A stretch of 5,184 nucleotides of DNA from Candidatus Poribacteria bacterium. Its GTDB lineage: Bacteria > Poribacteria > WGA-4E > B28-G17. Shown one piece after another: positions 1-5,184 of this stretch (the stretch's first letter is position 1; each line of letters begins with the position of its first letter). Where the stretch lies: NCBI GenBank assembly GCA_003645735.1, contig QNBQ01000169.1, positions 1 to 5,184 on the forward strand. The letters run 5' to 3'. The notes beneath the pieces were generated by a model that made no database searches, had not been told where the DNA came from, and saw nothing but the letters and a program-made list of their open reading frames with translations. A program made the translations under genes and the position numbers.

Positions 1-1659
1 AGGAGGCTCAGGATAAAGAGGATCGAGTTCGTCGGCAACGAGGCCTTCACCGACGAGGAGCTGAAGAAGCAGATCTCCACCAAAGAGGCCGGCTGGTGGC
101 CCCCCTGGAGGAGAGGAAAGGGGATATACGACGAGGAGAGGTTCGAGGTCGACCTCAAAGCCCTGGGGATCTTCTACAGGAGGAACGGCTTCTTGGACGT
201 GGAGATAGGCGAGCCAAAGGTCGAGGTCAAGGAGGACGGGATCTACATAACGGTTCGGGTCAGGGAGGGGAGGAGGTATCGGGTCAGGGGAGTGGTCATC
301 GAGGGGAACAGGGTTTTGAGCGATGAGGAGCTGCTTCCGAGGCTGAGCGTCAGGCCGGGCAAGCCGCTGAACGAGGAGGAGCTGACCGCCGATAGAACCT
401 ACATCCGATCCAGATACGCCGATCTGGGATACATCTACGCGCAGGTCGAGCCGCGCTACGATCCCAAAACCGGGGTGGTGACCTACCACGTTCGGGAGGG
501 GGTGAGGGTCAGGGTCGGCAGGATAACCTTTTCGGGCAACGAGAGGACGAAGGAGTCGCTCCTGAGGAGGGAGATGGCGCTCAAAGAAGGGGACGTGTTG
601 AGGGCGAGCAAGCTGGCCGAGTCGAGGGTCAACCTCTTCAGGCTGGGGATCTTCAACTCGATAAGGTTCGAGCTGAAGGGGACGGAGGGCGAGAGCGAGG
701 TGGTCGATCTGATGGTGATCCTCAGGGAGCGGAACTCCGGCTCGATAAACCTCCGCGGCGGATACAGCCCGGCTGAGGGGGTGAGGGCTACCCTGGAGCT
801 TTCACATAGGAACCTGTTCGGCATGGCGCGCAGGTTCAGCTCCAAGCTCAGGGTGGGCACCCTGGGCGGCAGATATGAGATCCTCTACGTGGAGCCATGG
901 CTGTTCAACACCAGGACGCAGGGGATGGTCAGGCTTTTCAGGGAGGATATGGAGGCACAAAGGGATGTGCTCGCCACCGGCTGCATCGTGGGGATAACCC
1001 GGAAGATCAAAAAGGCCAACGATCTCTCGCTCCAATACCGATACCAGATCCTCTCCGGCCCCGATTTCGAGACATCGATAAGCAGCTTGGGAACGGTTTT
1101 CCAAAGGGACACAAGGGACAGCTTCCTCGACCCATCGAAGGGATGGCTGAACGAGCTGTCGGTGGAATACGCCGGAGGGTTTCTGAGGGGCGAGAACAGC
1201 TTCTTCAAGCTGAGCGGCGCCCTGAGGAACTACCGGAAGCTCGTAGGGGATAAGAGGAGATACAGGCTCGTCCTGGCGTGGGCCTTGAGGGCCGGCTATG
1301 CAAGAGGGCTGAGGGCTACCAAGAGGATAATCCTGTTCGAGAGGTTCGAGAGGGACGGCTCGACGATGCTGCGCGGCCACAGGGAGAGGGTCAGGGGAGA
1401 CGTCATGCTCATAGGCAACGTCGAGCTGAGAAGCTGGATATACAGGTTCATCGGCGGGACGCTTTTCTTGGATCTGGGGAACGTATGGGGGGATGTGGGG
1501 GATGTATCGCTTGACTCCGTCAAGGTCGATCTGGGGGCCGGGTTGAGGTTCGACACACCCATAGGCCCCGTCAGAATAGATTACGGCTACCCCCTGGACA
1601 GGGGGGATGACGTCGGCATGCCGGGGGAGATATGGATCTCCCTCGGCAACGCGTTCTGA
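1..1659 (+). CDS. BamA/TamA-type Omp85 outer membrane assembly protein, 5'-truncated by window edge
   Basis: Omp85 proteins fold and insert beta-barrel proteins into the outer membrane. The frame is open from base 1 with no upstream start, so 552 C-terminal residues are seen; a signal peptide and perhaps more POTRA domains lie outside. Numbering from base 1, three POTRA domains are visible at about 3-92, 93-170 and 171-253. Each opens with a strand ending in a Gly-Asn turn (FVGNEAF, IEGNRVL, FSGNERT) and has a later aromatic-Gly segment (FYRRNGF, YADLGY, LFRLGIF). The barrel spans about 254-552, with VEPW at 297-300, DTRDSFLDPSKGW at 370-382, a loop-6-like LRGH at 457-460, DLGNVWGD at 491-498, and a C-terminal strand ending ISLGNAF with terminal Phe, as expected of a beta-signal. 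A barrel near 300 residues with three visible POTRAs resembles TamA in size, but BamA cannot be excluded. A TTG at 193 is an internal Leu codon, not a start. The URO-D-like gene follows 22 bp downstream; skp, lpxD and tamB, the usual partners, are absent. Confidence 0.93.
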   Translation, partial: RRLRIKRIEFVGNEAFTDEELKKQISTKEAGWWPPWRRGKGIYDEERFEVDLKALGIFYRRNGFLDVEIGEPKVEVKEDGIYITVRVREGRRYRVRGVVIEGNRVLSDEELLPRLSVRPGKPLNEEELTADRTYIRSRYADLGYIYAQVEPRYDPKTGVVTYHVREGVRVRVGRITFSGNERTKESLLRREMALKEGDVLRASKLAESRVNLFRLGIFNSIRFELKGTEGESEVVDLMVILRERNSGSINLRGGYSPAEGVRATLELSHRNLFGMARRFSSKLRVGTLGGRYEILYVEPWLFNTRTQGMVRLFREDMEAQRDVLATGCIVGITRKIKKANDLSLQYRYQILSGPDFETSISSLGTVFQRDTRDSFLDPSKGWLNELSVEYAGGFLRGENSFFKLSGALRNYRKLVGDKRRYRLVLAWALRAGYARGLRATKRIILFERFERDGSTMLRGHRERVRGDVMLIGNVELRSWIYRFIGGTLFLDLGNVWGDVGDVSLDSVKVDLGAGLRFDTPIGPVRIDYGYPLDRGDDVGMPGEIWISLGNAF

Positions 1660-1670
1660 AAAAAGCGGCG

Positions 1671-1677
1671 GGGGGAG
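1671..1677 (+). promoter_or_regulatory. Ribosome binding site for the URO-D-like gene
   Basis: The purine run GGGGGAG ends 4 bp before the ATG at 1682 and contains the GGAG core. It supports 1682 as the start over the in-frame ATG at 1607, which lies inside the upstream Omp85 gene and would add 25 residues unlike the family. Another in-frame ATG at 1700 (residue 7) has no comparable purine run. The spacing is slightly short, so this is a moderate call. Confidence 0.55.
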
Positions 1678-1681
1678 AGAG

Positions 1682-2722
1682 ATGAGCTACGAGATAGGTA
1701 TGAAGGCGATCAGGCTTGAGATGCCGGAGAGGGTGGCGCACACCGAGTATTGCAGCAACTACGCGTTGGTGAGGGCCGTGACGGGGCTCGATCCGCTCAA
1801 AGACGGGGAGGCCTGGAAGAGGTTCAACGAGGCCTGGGAGATAGATCTGCTGTGGGTCACGAACGACGGCCCCGTCCCCTGGGAGAAGAGGGGGAGGGTG
1901 ACCGATATGGGCCACGCCGAGTTCCTGGAGGGCGGGATCGACAAGAGGGAGAGGGTCTACTGCCCGTTTAAAGACGTCGAGGAGGTTCTGAGCTTCGACG
2001 CCGTGGAGGAATACGGGCTGCCGGACATGGACGAGCTGGTGCAATACTACGAGAACTTCTACCGGAACGGGCAGAGGAACAACCCGAACCAGATCTTCAC
2101 CGGCGGCTATTACAAGACGATCGTCTCGGGCGCGATCCAGGCCTTCGGATGGGAGATGTTTTTGACGGCGGCGGCCGACAGAAAGCGGTTCGACAAGGTG
2201 CTGGAGAGCTTCTACAGGCTGTCGCTGCACCATTTCAAGGCCTGGGCCCAAACCTCGATCGAGGTCTTCATCTGTCACGACGACATGGTCTGGTCTGAAG
2301 GCCCCTTCATGCACCCCGACTTTTACCGCCAGGCGATCTTCCCCAGGTATAAGAAGCTGTGGGAGGTCCTACACGAGGCGGGAAAGGTCGTGCTCTTCTG
2401 CTCGGACGGGGATTGGACCATGTTCGTGGACGACATAGCGGAGGCGGGGGCGGACGGCTTTATATTCGAGCCGATAACCTCCTTCGATTACATCGTCGAA
2501 AAATACGGCAAGACGCACGTGATAATAGGGAGCAAGGTCGATTGCCGCACGCTCACCTTCGGCACGCGGGAGCAGATCAAGCGCGAGATAGATGAGACCC
2601 TGAGGCTCGCGAAGGATTGCCCCGGCTTCTTCTTCGCCGTCGGCAACCACATCCCCAGCAACGTCCCCGTCGAAAACGCCCTTTTCTACTTCGAGTATCT
2701 GAGGGAGAACTGGCGGAGGTGA
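1682..2722 (+). CDS. Uroporphyrinogen decarboxylase (URO-D) superfamily protein, not HemE
   Basis: This 346-residue cytoplasmic protein has the length and layout of the URO-D fold, an alpha/beta barrel shared by HemE and by the corrinoid methyltransferases MtaA, MtbA and CmuA. Recognisable segments are HDDM at 199-202 before a GPFMHPDFYRQ stretch (207-217), FCSDGDW at 239-245 where relatives have HSCGN or HSDGN, AGADGFIFEP at 255-264, the strand and loop IIGSKVDCRTLTFGT at 281-295, and AVGNHIPSNVPVEN at 319-332. The N-terminal RQAGRY-type arginine motif of true HemE is absent (PERVAHTEY at 15-23 instead), so heme synthesis is unlikely. The His-x-Cys...Cys zinc motif of the methyltransferases is also incomplete: Cys240 stands where His is usual and Asp242 where Cys is usual, although Cys288 remains. 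Substrate and reaction are therefore unknown. It starts 22 bp after the Omp85 gene and may be co-transcribed with it. Family assignment is secure; function is not. Confidence 0.88.
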   Translation: MSYEIGMKAIRLEMPERVAHTEYCSNYALVRAVTGLDPLKDGEAWKRFNEAWEIDLLWVTNDGPVPWEKRGRVTDMGHAEFLEGGIDKRERVYCPFKDVEEVLSFDAVEEYGLPDMDELVQYYENFYRNGQRNNPNQIFTGGYYKTIVSGAIQAFGWEMFLTAAADRKRFDKVLESFYRLSLHHFKAWAQTSIEVFICHDDMVWSEGPFMHPDFYRQAIFPRYKKLWEVLHEAGKVVLFCSDGDWTMFVDDIAEAGADGFIFEPITSFDYIVEKYGKTHVIIGSKVDCRTLTFGTREQIKREIDETLRLAKDCPGFFFAVGNHIPSNVPVENALFYFEYLRENWRR

Positions 2723-2757
2723 GGGGCTCACTTTCCGAGCCTCCTCCTCGCCTCCGC
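2713..2757. repeat. Imperfect inverted repeat over both convergent stop codons; candidate bidirectional terminator
   Basis: Bases 2713-2724 (GCGGAGGTGAGG) pair with 2746-2757 (CCTCGCCTCCGC) over 12 positions. The only imperfect pair is T2720 with G2750, a U-G wobble in the + transcript and an A-C mismatch in the - transcript. Inside it, GGCTC at 2725-2729 pairs with GAGCC at 2737-2741 around a 7-nt loop, leaving a 4-nt bulge at 2742-2745. The structure contains the stop of the URO-D-like gene (2720-2722) and that of the TPR gene (2728-2730). No T-tract follows on either side, so it is not a classical intrinsic terminator. Both genes are rich in GGAGG on their own coding strands, so some complementarity at a tail-to-tail junction is expected from codon bias alone. 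The pairing is read directly; termination is inference. Confidence 0.45.
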
Positions 2758-4923
2758 GCCGTATCGGCCGTTCGGGTCGAGCCTCAGTATCTCCCGCCAC
2801 ACCTCACGGGCCTTATCCGCCTTGCCGATCGCCTCATATGCCAAGGCGAGGTTGTATCGGGCGATGACGGAGGATGGGTCCAGATCGATCGCCTTCAGAT
2901 AATAATCGATCGCCTTCTCCACGGCGCCCAGCAGGTAGAGGGTGTAGCCGTAGTTCATCAGTATGAGCGGGTCGCTCGGGGCGAGCTTCACCGCCCGGCC
3001 CAAAGCCTCGTGAACGGCGGCCAGCCTGTTCTGATCGTCGAACTTCAGGGCGAGATAGGAGTAATCCTTGATGACCTCCAAATTCTCCGGATCGATCTGA
3101 AGCGCCCTCTCATAGAGGTCGAGCGCCTCGTCCACCCTCCCCATCTCGGAGTATCTCCTGGCCAGGTAGATCATCGCCTCCAGGTCGTCCGGGTCGAGCT
3201 GAAGCGCCTTTTCGAACTCAGCCATCGCCCTCTCCACATCCCCCTCCCTGTCATAGGCCACGCCCAGGAGGTGATGAGCGCCGGCGTGATCGGGGTTGAG
3301 CTGCACCGCCCTCTCCAGATCGGCTATTATGTCGGCCATGTCGTAGATGAGCGCCGATCGATCGCCCACGCCGAAGCTCAACATGAACTTCGCCCTCTGG
3401 TAGTAAAGGTCGGGGTTGTCGGGGTAGAGGTCGATCATGTCCGAGAGTATCCTGAAGGCCTTCATCTTATACGGCTTCAAGCTCTCGGCGTCCTGGGCGA
3501 GCATATCGACGAGCTTCAGGTTGTATTCCAGGTTCGCGTTGTCCATCCTGACGGCGTTGGAGCAGTGATCGACCGCCTTCTTGATCAGCTTCTCATACGC
3601 CTTCTTATCGCCCCTCTTCTTGGCCTCCTCAGCCAGCTTCTCATACGTCAGGGCTACCTCGAACTCGAGCTTCGGGTTTTCGATCAGGTTGAGGAGCTTC
3701 TCGGCGGTCTCGACGAACTTCTCGTCGTCCTTGCCCCGATAGGTCTCCAGCGCCTTCCTCAAAACCTCGACCTCCACAGCGCCCAGCTCGGCGGCCTGTT
3801 CAAATTGTTCGGCGGCTCTCTCGGGGTTCTCCCTCTCGTATATCCTCCCCAGCTCGACGTGGACGTCCTTCTTGACGGGGCTGGTCTCGGGCAGGTTGGC
3901 GGCGGCGACCTCAAGCTCCCTTTTGGCCTCCTCGGCCCTCCCCAGTTTCAGCTGGAGCTTTCCGAGGATGAACCTGGCGGCGTGATCGTCCGGGTTGGAT
4001 GACAGGTATTCCTTCAAAACCTCGACGGCCCTCTCATAATCGGCCCCTTTCAGCATGGAGACATATCTCGAGTTTTCCGGATCGACCGCCAACGCGCTCC
4101 TTATGGCCGCCACCGCATACTTCTCCTGATCCTTGTCCATGAAGATGGCCGCCAGCTCATATCTTGCCTCGGCGTTTCGGGGGTCGTAACGTCTGCCCAG
4201 CTTATACATCCTGACCGCCTCCTCCGGCTTCCCCTCAGCAGCGTAGATCTGGCCGAGCTTGTAATAGGCCGCCCCGAGCCTGTAGTTGAGCCTGATCGCC
4301 TCCTCGAACTCCTTGCGGGCGCTCTTCAGATCGGCCATGCTGTAGTGGACGAGCCCTTTGAGGTAATGCGCGGTCGGCGATTCGGGATCCCTCCCGGTCA
4401 TCTCGGAGCTGTAGAAGAGCGCCGAGTCGTAATCCCTGATCTTGAGGAAGTAGTTGACCAGGTCGACGTATACCGGTTCCGGATCCTCCATCTCGTCCAG
4501 CAGCTCCTTCCAGATCGAAACGGCCCGCTCCCCCTCGCCGGTGGCGGCCAAGGCCTCGGCCAACGCCAGCTTGGCCCAGGGGGAGTTTTTAAAGGCCGAC
4601 GCGGCGTCCTCCAGCAGCCTCCTCGCCTCCTCCGCCTTCCCCTCGTCCCCGCTCATCAGATATGCCAGACCCAGGGCGTAGCCGACGAGGGGGTTGTCGG
4701 GATACCTCTCCCTGGCCGCCTCATATACCCTGAGCGGCACCTCGATCAACCCACGCGCCTTATACTCCGAGATCATCCTCCTGTGCAGCTCCAGGTTCGT
4801 CGGATCCTTGTTGATCCTCGCCCTGTATCTCTCGATCTCCTTCTCGATGGACGCCCCGACGGAAAGGGCCGACAGGGCGAGCGATAGGATGATCACCAAC
4901 GCCACAGGCGCGAACCGCTTCAC
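2728..4923 (-). CDS. Exported tetratricopeptide-repeat (TPR) protein, 731 residues
   Basis: TPR arrays form superhelical scaffolds that bind partner proteins or peptides. Residues 1-25 are a Sec-type signal peptide: Lys-Arg near the N-terminus, a hydrophobic core about 5-20, and a small-residue end (SVGAS) with likely cleavage near 24. There is no lipobox Cys, so it should be periplasmic or secreted rather than a lipoprotein. Repeats fill the rest. A run in strict 34-residue register begins at 180, 214, 248 and 282 (the last degenerate), with another at 311. A second run begins at 544, 578, 612, 649 and 683, most units closing in L-x-hydrophobic-D/N-P. Weaker units occupy about 76-179, and about 345-543 is irregular. 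No catalytic domain is seen. The start is GTG at 4923, preceded by a GAGGTG ribosome site; the next in-frame Met is residue 50, past the signal peptide. It lies 63 bp after the RCK-C gene on the same strand and is probably co-transcribed. The partner is unknown; a cell-envelope role is inference. Confidence 0.92.
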   Translation of the reverse strand: MKRFAPVALVIILSLALSALSVGASIEKEIERYRARINKDPTNLELHRRMISEYKARGLIEVPLRVYEAARERYPDNPLVGYALGLAYLMSGDEGKAEEARRLLEDAASAFKNSPWAKLALAEALAATGEGERAVSIWKELLDEMEDPEPVYVDLVNYFLKIRDYDSALFYSSEMTGRDPESPTAHYLKGLVHYSMADLKSARKEFEEAIRLNYRLGAAYYKLGQIYAAEGKPEEAVRMYKLGRRYDPRNAEARYELAAIFMDKDQEKYAVAAIRSALAVDPENSRYVSMLKGADYERAVEVLKEYLSSNPDDHAARFILGKLQLKLGRAEEAKRELEVAAANLPETSPVKKDVHVELGRIYERENPERAAEQFEQAAELGAVEVEVLRKALETYRGKDDEKFVETAEKLLNLIENPKLEFEVALTYEKLAEEAKKRGDKKAYEKLIKKAVDHCSNAVRMDNANLEYNLKLVDMLAQDAESLKPYKMKAFRILSDMIDLYPDNPDLYYQRAKFMLSFGVGDRSALIYDMADIIADLERAVQLNPDHAGAHHLLGVAYDREGDVERAMAEFEKALQLDPDDLEAMIYLARRYSEMGRVDEALDLYERALQIDPENLEVIKDYSYLALKFDDQNRLAAVHEALGRAVKLAPSDPLILMNYGYTLYLLGAVEKAIDYYLKAIDLDPSSVIARYNLALAYEAIGKADKAREVWREILRLDPNGRYGAEARRRLGK

Positions 4924-4928
4924 CGTCC

Positions 4929-4934
4929 CACCTC
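4929..4934 (-). promoter_or_regulatory. Ribosome binding site for the TPR gene
   Basis: On the minus strand GAGGTG sits 5 nt before the GTG start at 4923. It matches six bases of the consensus complementary to the 16S rRNA 3' end. It decides for the GTG start, which is also the one that gives a complete signal peptide. A nearby ATG on the same strand, overlapping this site, is out of frame. Confidence 0.7.
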
Positions 4935-4953
4935 ATCCTCGGGTTTTCGGGGT

Positions 4954-4970
4954 CTCCGATTGAAACGGAG
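4954..4970. repeat. Small inverted repeat in the gap between the RCK-C and TPR genes
   Basis: CTCCG at 4954-4958 pairs with CGGAG at 4966-4970 around a 7-nt loop, giving a 5 bp stem. No T-run follows on the minus strand. It could be a weak attenuator, an RNA-processing site, or chance in GC-rich DNA. I see no convincing -35/-10 promoter in this 63 bp gap (4924-4986), which favours one minus-strand transcript for both genes. Confidence 0.3.
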
Positions 4971-4979
4971 GGAGGGGTC

Positions 4980-4996
4980 GACCGGGTTACCCGACC
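4980..4996 (-). repeat. Hairpin with the UAA stop codon as its loop, at the 3' end of the RCK-C gene
   Basis: The minus-strand RNA reads GGUCGGG-UAA-CCCGGUC. It can form a 7-pair stem (five G-C or C-G pairs, one G-U and one U-G) with the three-base UAA stop codon (4989-4987) as the loop. No U-tract follows, so it is not a standard terminator. It might protect or cleave the 3' end of the upstream message or modulate coupling to the TPR gene. That is inference; only the complementarity is seen. Confidence 0.4.
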
Positions 4997-5184
4997 ACCT
5001 TCAGGTAGAAGGGGTCTCTCGTCAGCTTCGCAAGCTCCATCATCTGTTTGGGGGTGCCTATCGCGATGATCACATCCCCGGCCTTGAACCTCCTCTCAGG
5101 GGGAGGGTTGTAGATGAACTCCTTGGTGTCGGCGTCCCTTATCGCCGCGATGACCAGTCCCGTCCTGCGGGTTATCCCGACCTG
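4987..5184 (-). CDS. TrkA-C (RCK-C) domain protein, probable K+ channel or uptake regulator, C-terminal 65 residues
   Basis: Only the C-terminal 65 residues and a TAA stop are in the window; the 5' part lies beyond the right edge. The fragment matches the RCK-C/TrkA-C fold, the cytoplasmic ligand-binding domain of potassium channels and Trk/Ktr uptake systems. It shows a strand with TGLVIAAIRDADT at 8-20, FIYNPPPERRFKAGDVIIAIGT at 23-44 (the N-P-x-P turn and the GD-x-hydrophobic-hydrophobic-x-x-G motif), and a final helix TPKQMMELAKL at 44-54. The NPPP turn after a Phe/Tyr-rich strand is especially like single-chain channels that carry a pore, TrkA-N and TrkA-C. However, the pore and the NAD-binding domain are not visible, so a TrkA/KtrA-type subunit or another RCK-C transporter remains possible. 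The TPR gene follows 63 bp downstream on the same strand. Confidence 0.82.
   Translation of the reverse strand, partial: QVGITRRTGLVIAAIRDADTKEFIYNPPPERRFKAGDVIIAIGTPKQMMELAKLTRDPFYLKVVG

Noticed and set aside
3..760. Three POTRA domains considered as tandem DNA repeats
   Set aside because: The similarity is at the level of protein fold and short motifs only; the bases do not repeat beyond the common GAGGAG/AGGAGG codon runs.
802..1380. Minus-strand open frame of 192 codons opposite the Omp85 barrel
   Set aside because: It is a shadow of the barrel-coding region; the translation is compositionally odd and matches no family, while the plus strand shows clear Omp85 motifs throughout.
1607..1681. 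Upstream extension of the URO-D-like gene to ATG 1607, overlapping the Omp85 gene
   Set aside because: The 25 extra residues are Ser/Gly/Arg-rich, no ribosome site suits that ATG, and the ATG at 1682 has a purine-rich site and a family-like N-terminus.
1571..2314. Minus-strand open frame of 247 codons opposite the Omp85 end and the URO-D-like gene
   Set aside because: The product is His/Pro/Val/Leu-rich without domains, crosses the junction of two convincing plus-strand genes, and has no reason to exist beyond a lack of stops in antisense.
1682..2722. Annotation as true uroporphyrinogen decarboxylase HemE
   Set aside because: The N-terminal arginine motif (RQAGRY type) needed to bind the porphyrin carboxylates is missing, and no other heme gene is nearby.
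2617..4002. Long plus-strand open frame of 461 codons opposite the TPR gene
   Set aside because: It is antisense to a clear TPR coding sequence with a signal peptide. Its product is a Leu/Ile/Val/Arg-rich low-complexity string with no family resemblance, as expected when GC-rich, codon-biased DNA is read on the opposite strand.
4345..4887. Plus-strand open frame of 180 codons opposite the N-terminal half of the TPR gene
   Set aside because: It is antisense to the signal peptide and first TPR units; the Arg/Leu/Pro-rich translation shows no recognisable domain.

Overview
The window most likely comes from a diderm (outer-membrane-bearing) bacterium, because it opens inside an Omp85-family beta-barrel assembly gene. 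The DNA is GC-rich, yet arginine is written mostly as AGG and isoleucine as ATC or ATA, with few CGN or ATT codons. The proteins are rich in Glu, Arg and Lys. This pattern is common in thermophiles and several uncultured candidate phyla. A URO-D-superfamily protein unlike HemE, beside long TPR proteins, recalls Poribacteria- or Latescibacteria-like lineages. That placement is a weak inference, since the window holds no rRNA or ribosomal protein gene.

Layout: four protein genes form two convergent pairs and fill nearly all of the window. On the + strand are the 3' part of a BamA/TamA-type gene (1-1659, open at the left edge) and, 22 bp later, a URO-D-superfamily gene (1682-2722). On the - strand, reading leftward from the right edge, are the last 65 codons of a protein ending in a TrkA-C/RCK-C domain, probably a potassium channel or uptake regulator (4987-5184), and, after a 63 bp gap, a 731-residue exported TPR protein (2728-4923). 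The two pairs meet tail to tail with 5 bp between their stop codons. A GC-rich imperfect inverted repeat covers both stops and may serve as a shared bidirectional terminator. No gene-free stretch exceeds 63 bp. I see no tRNA, rRNA, CRISPR array, insertion sequence or phage gene.

How the genes relate: each pair is spaced closely enough to be co-transcribed, but neither is a textbook functional unit. The Omp85 protein would insert outer-membrane proteins. The URO-D-like protein is a cytoplasmic enzyme of unknown substrate. The TPR protein is exported and probably a periplasmic scaffold. The RCK-C protein would sense ligands on the cytoplasmic side of a potassium transport system. I found no clear undescribed system. 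The most notable points are the altered putative metal-site residues of the URO-D-like protein, the inverted repeat at the convergent junction, and a hairpin whose loop is exactly a UAA stop codon.
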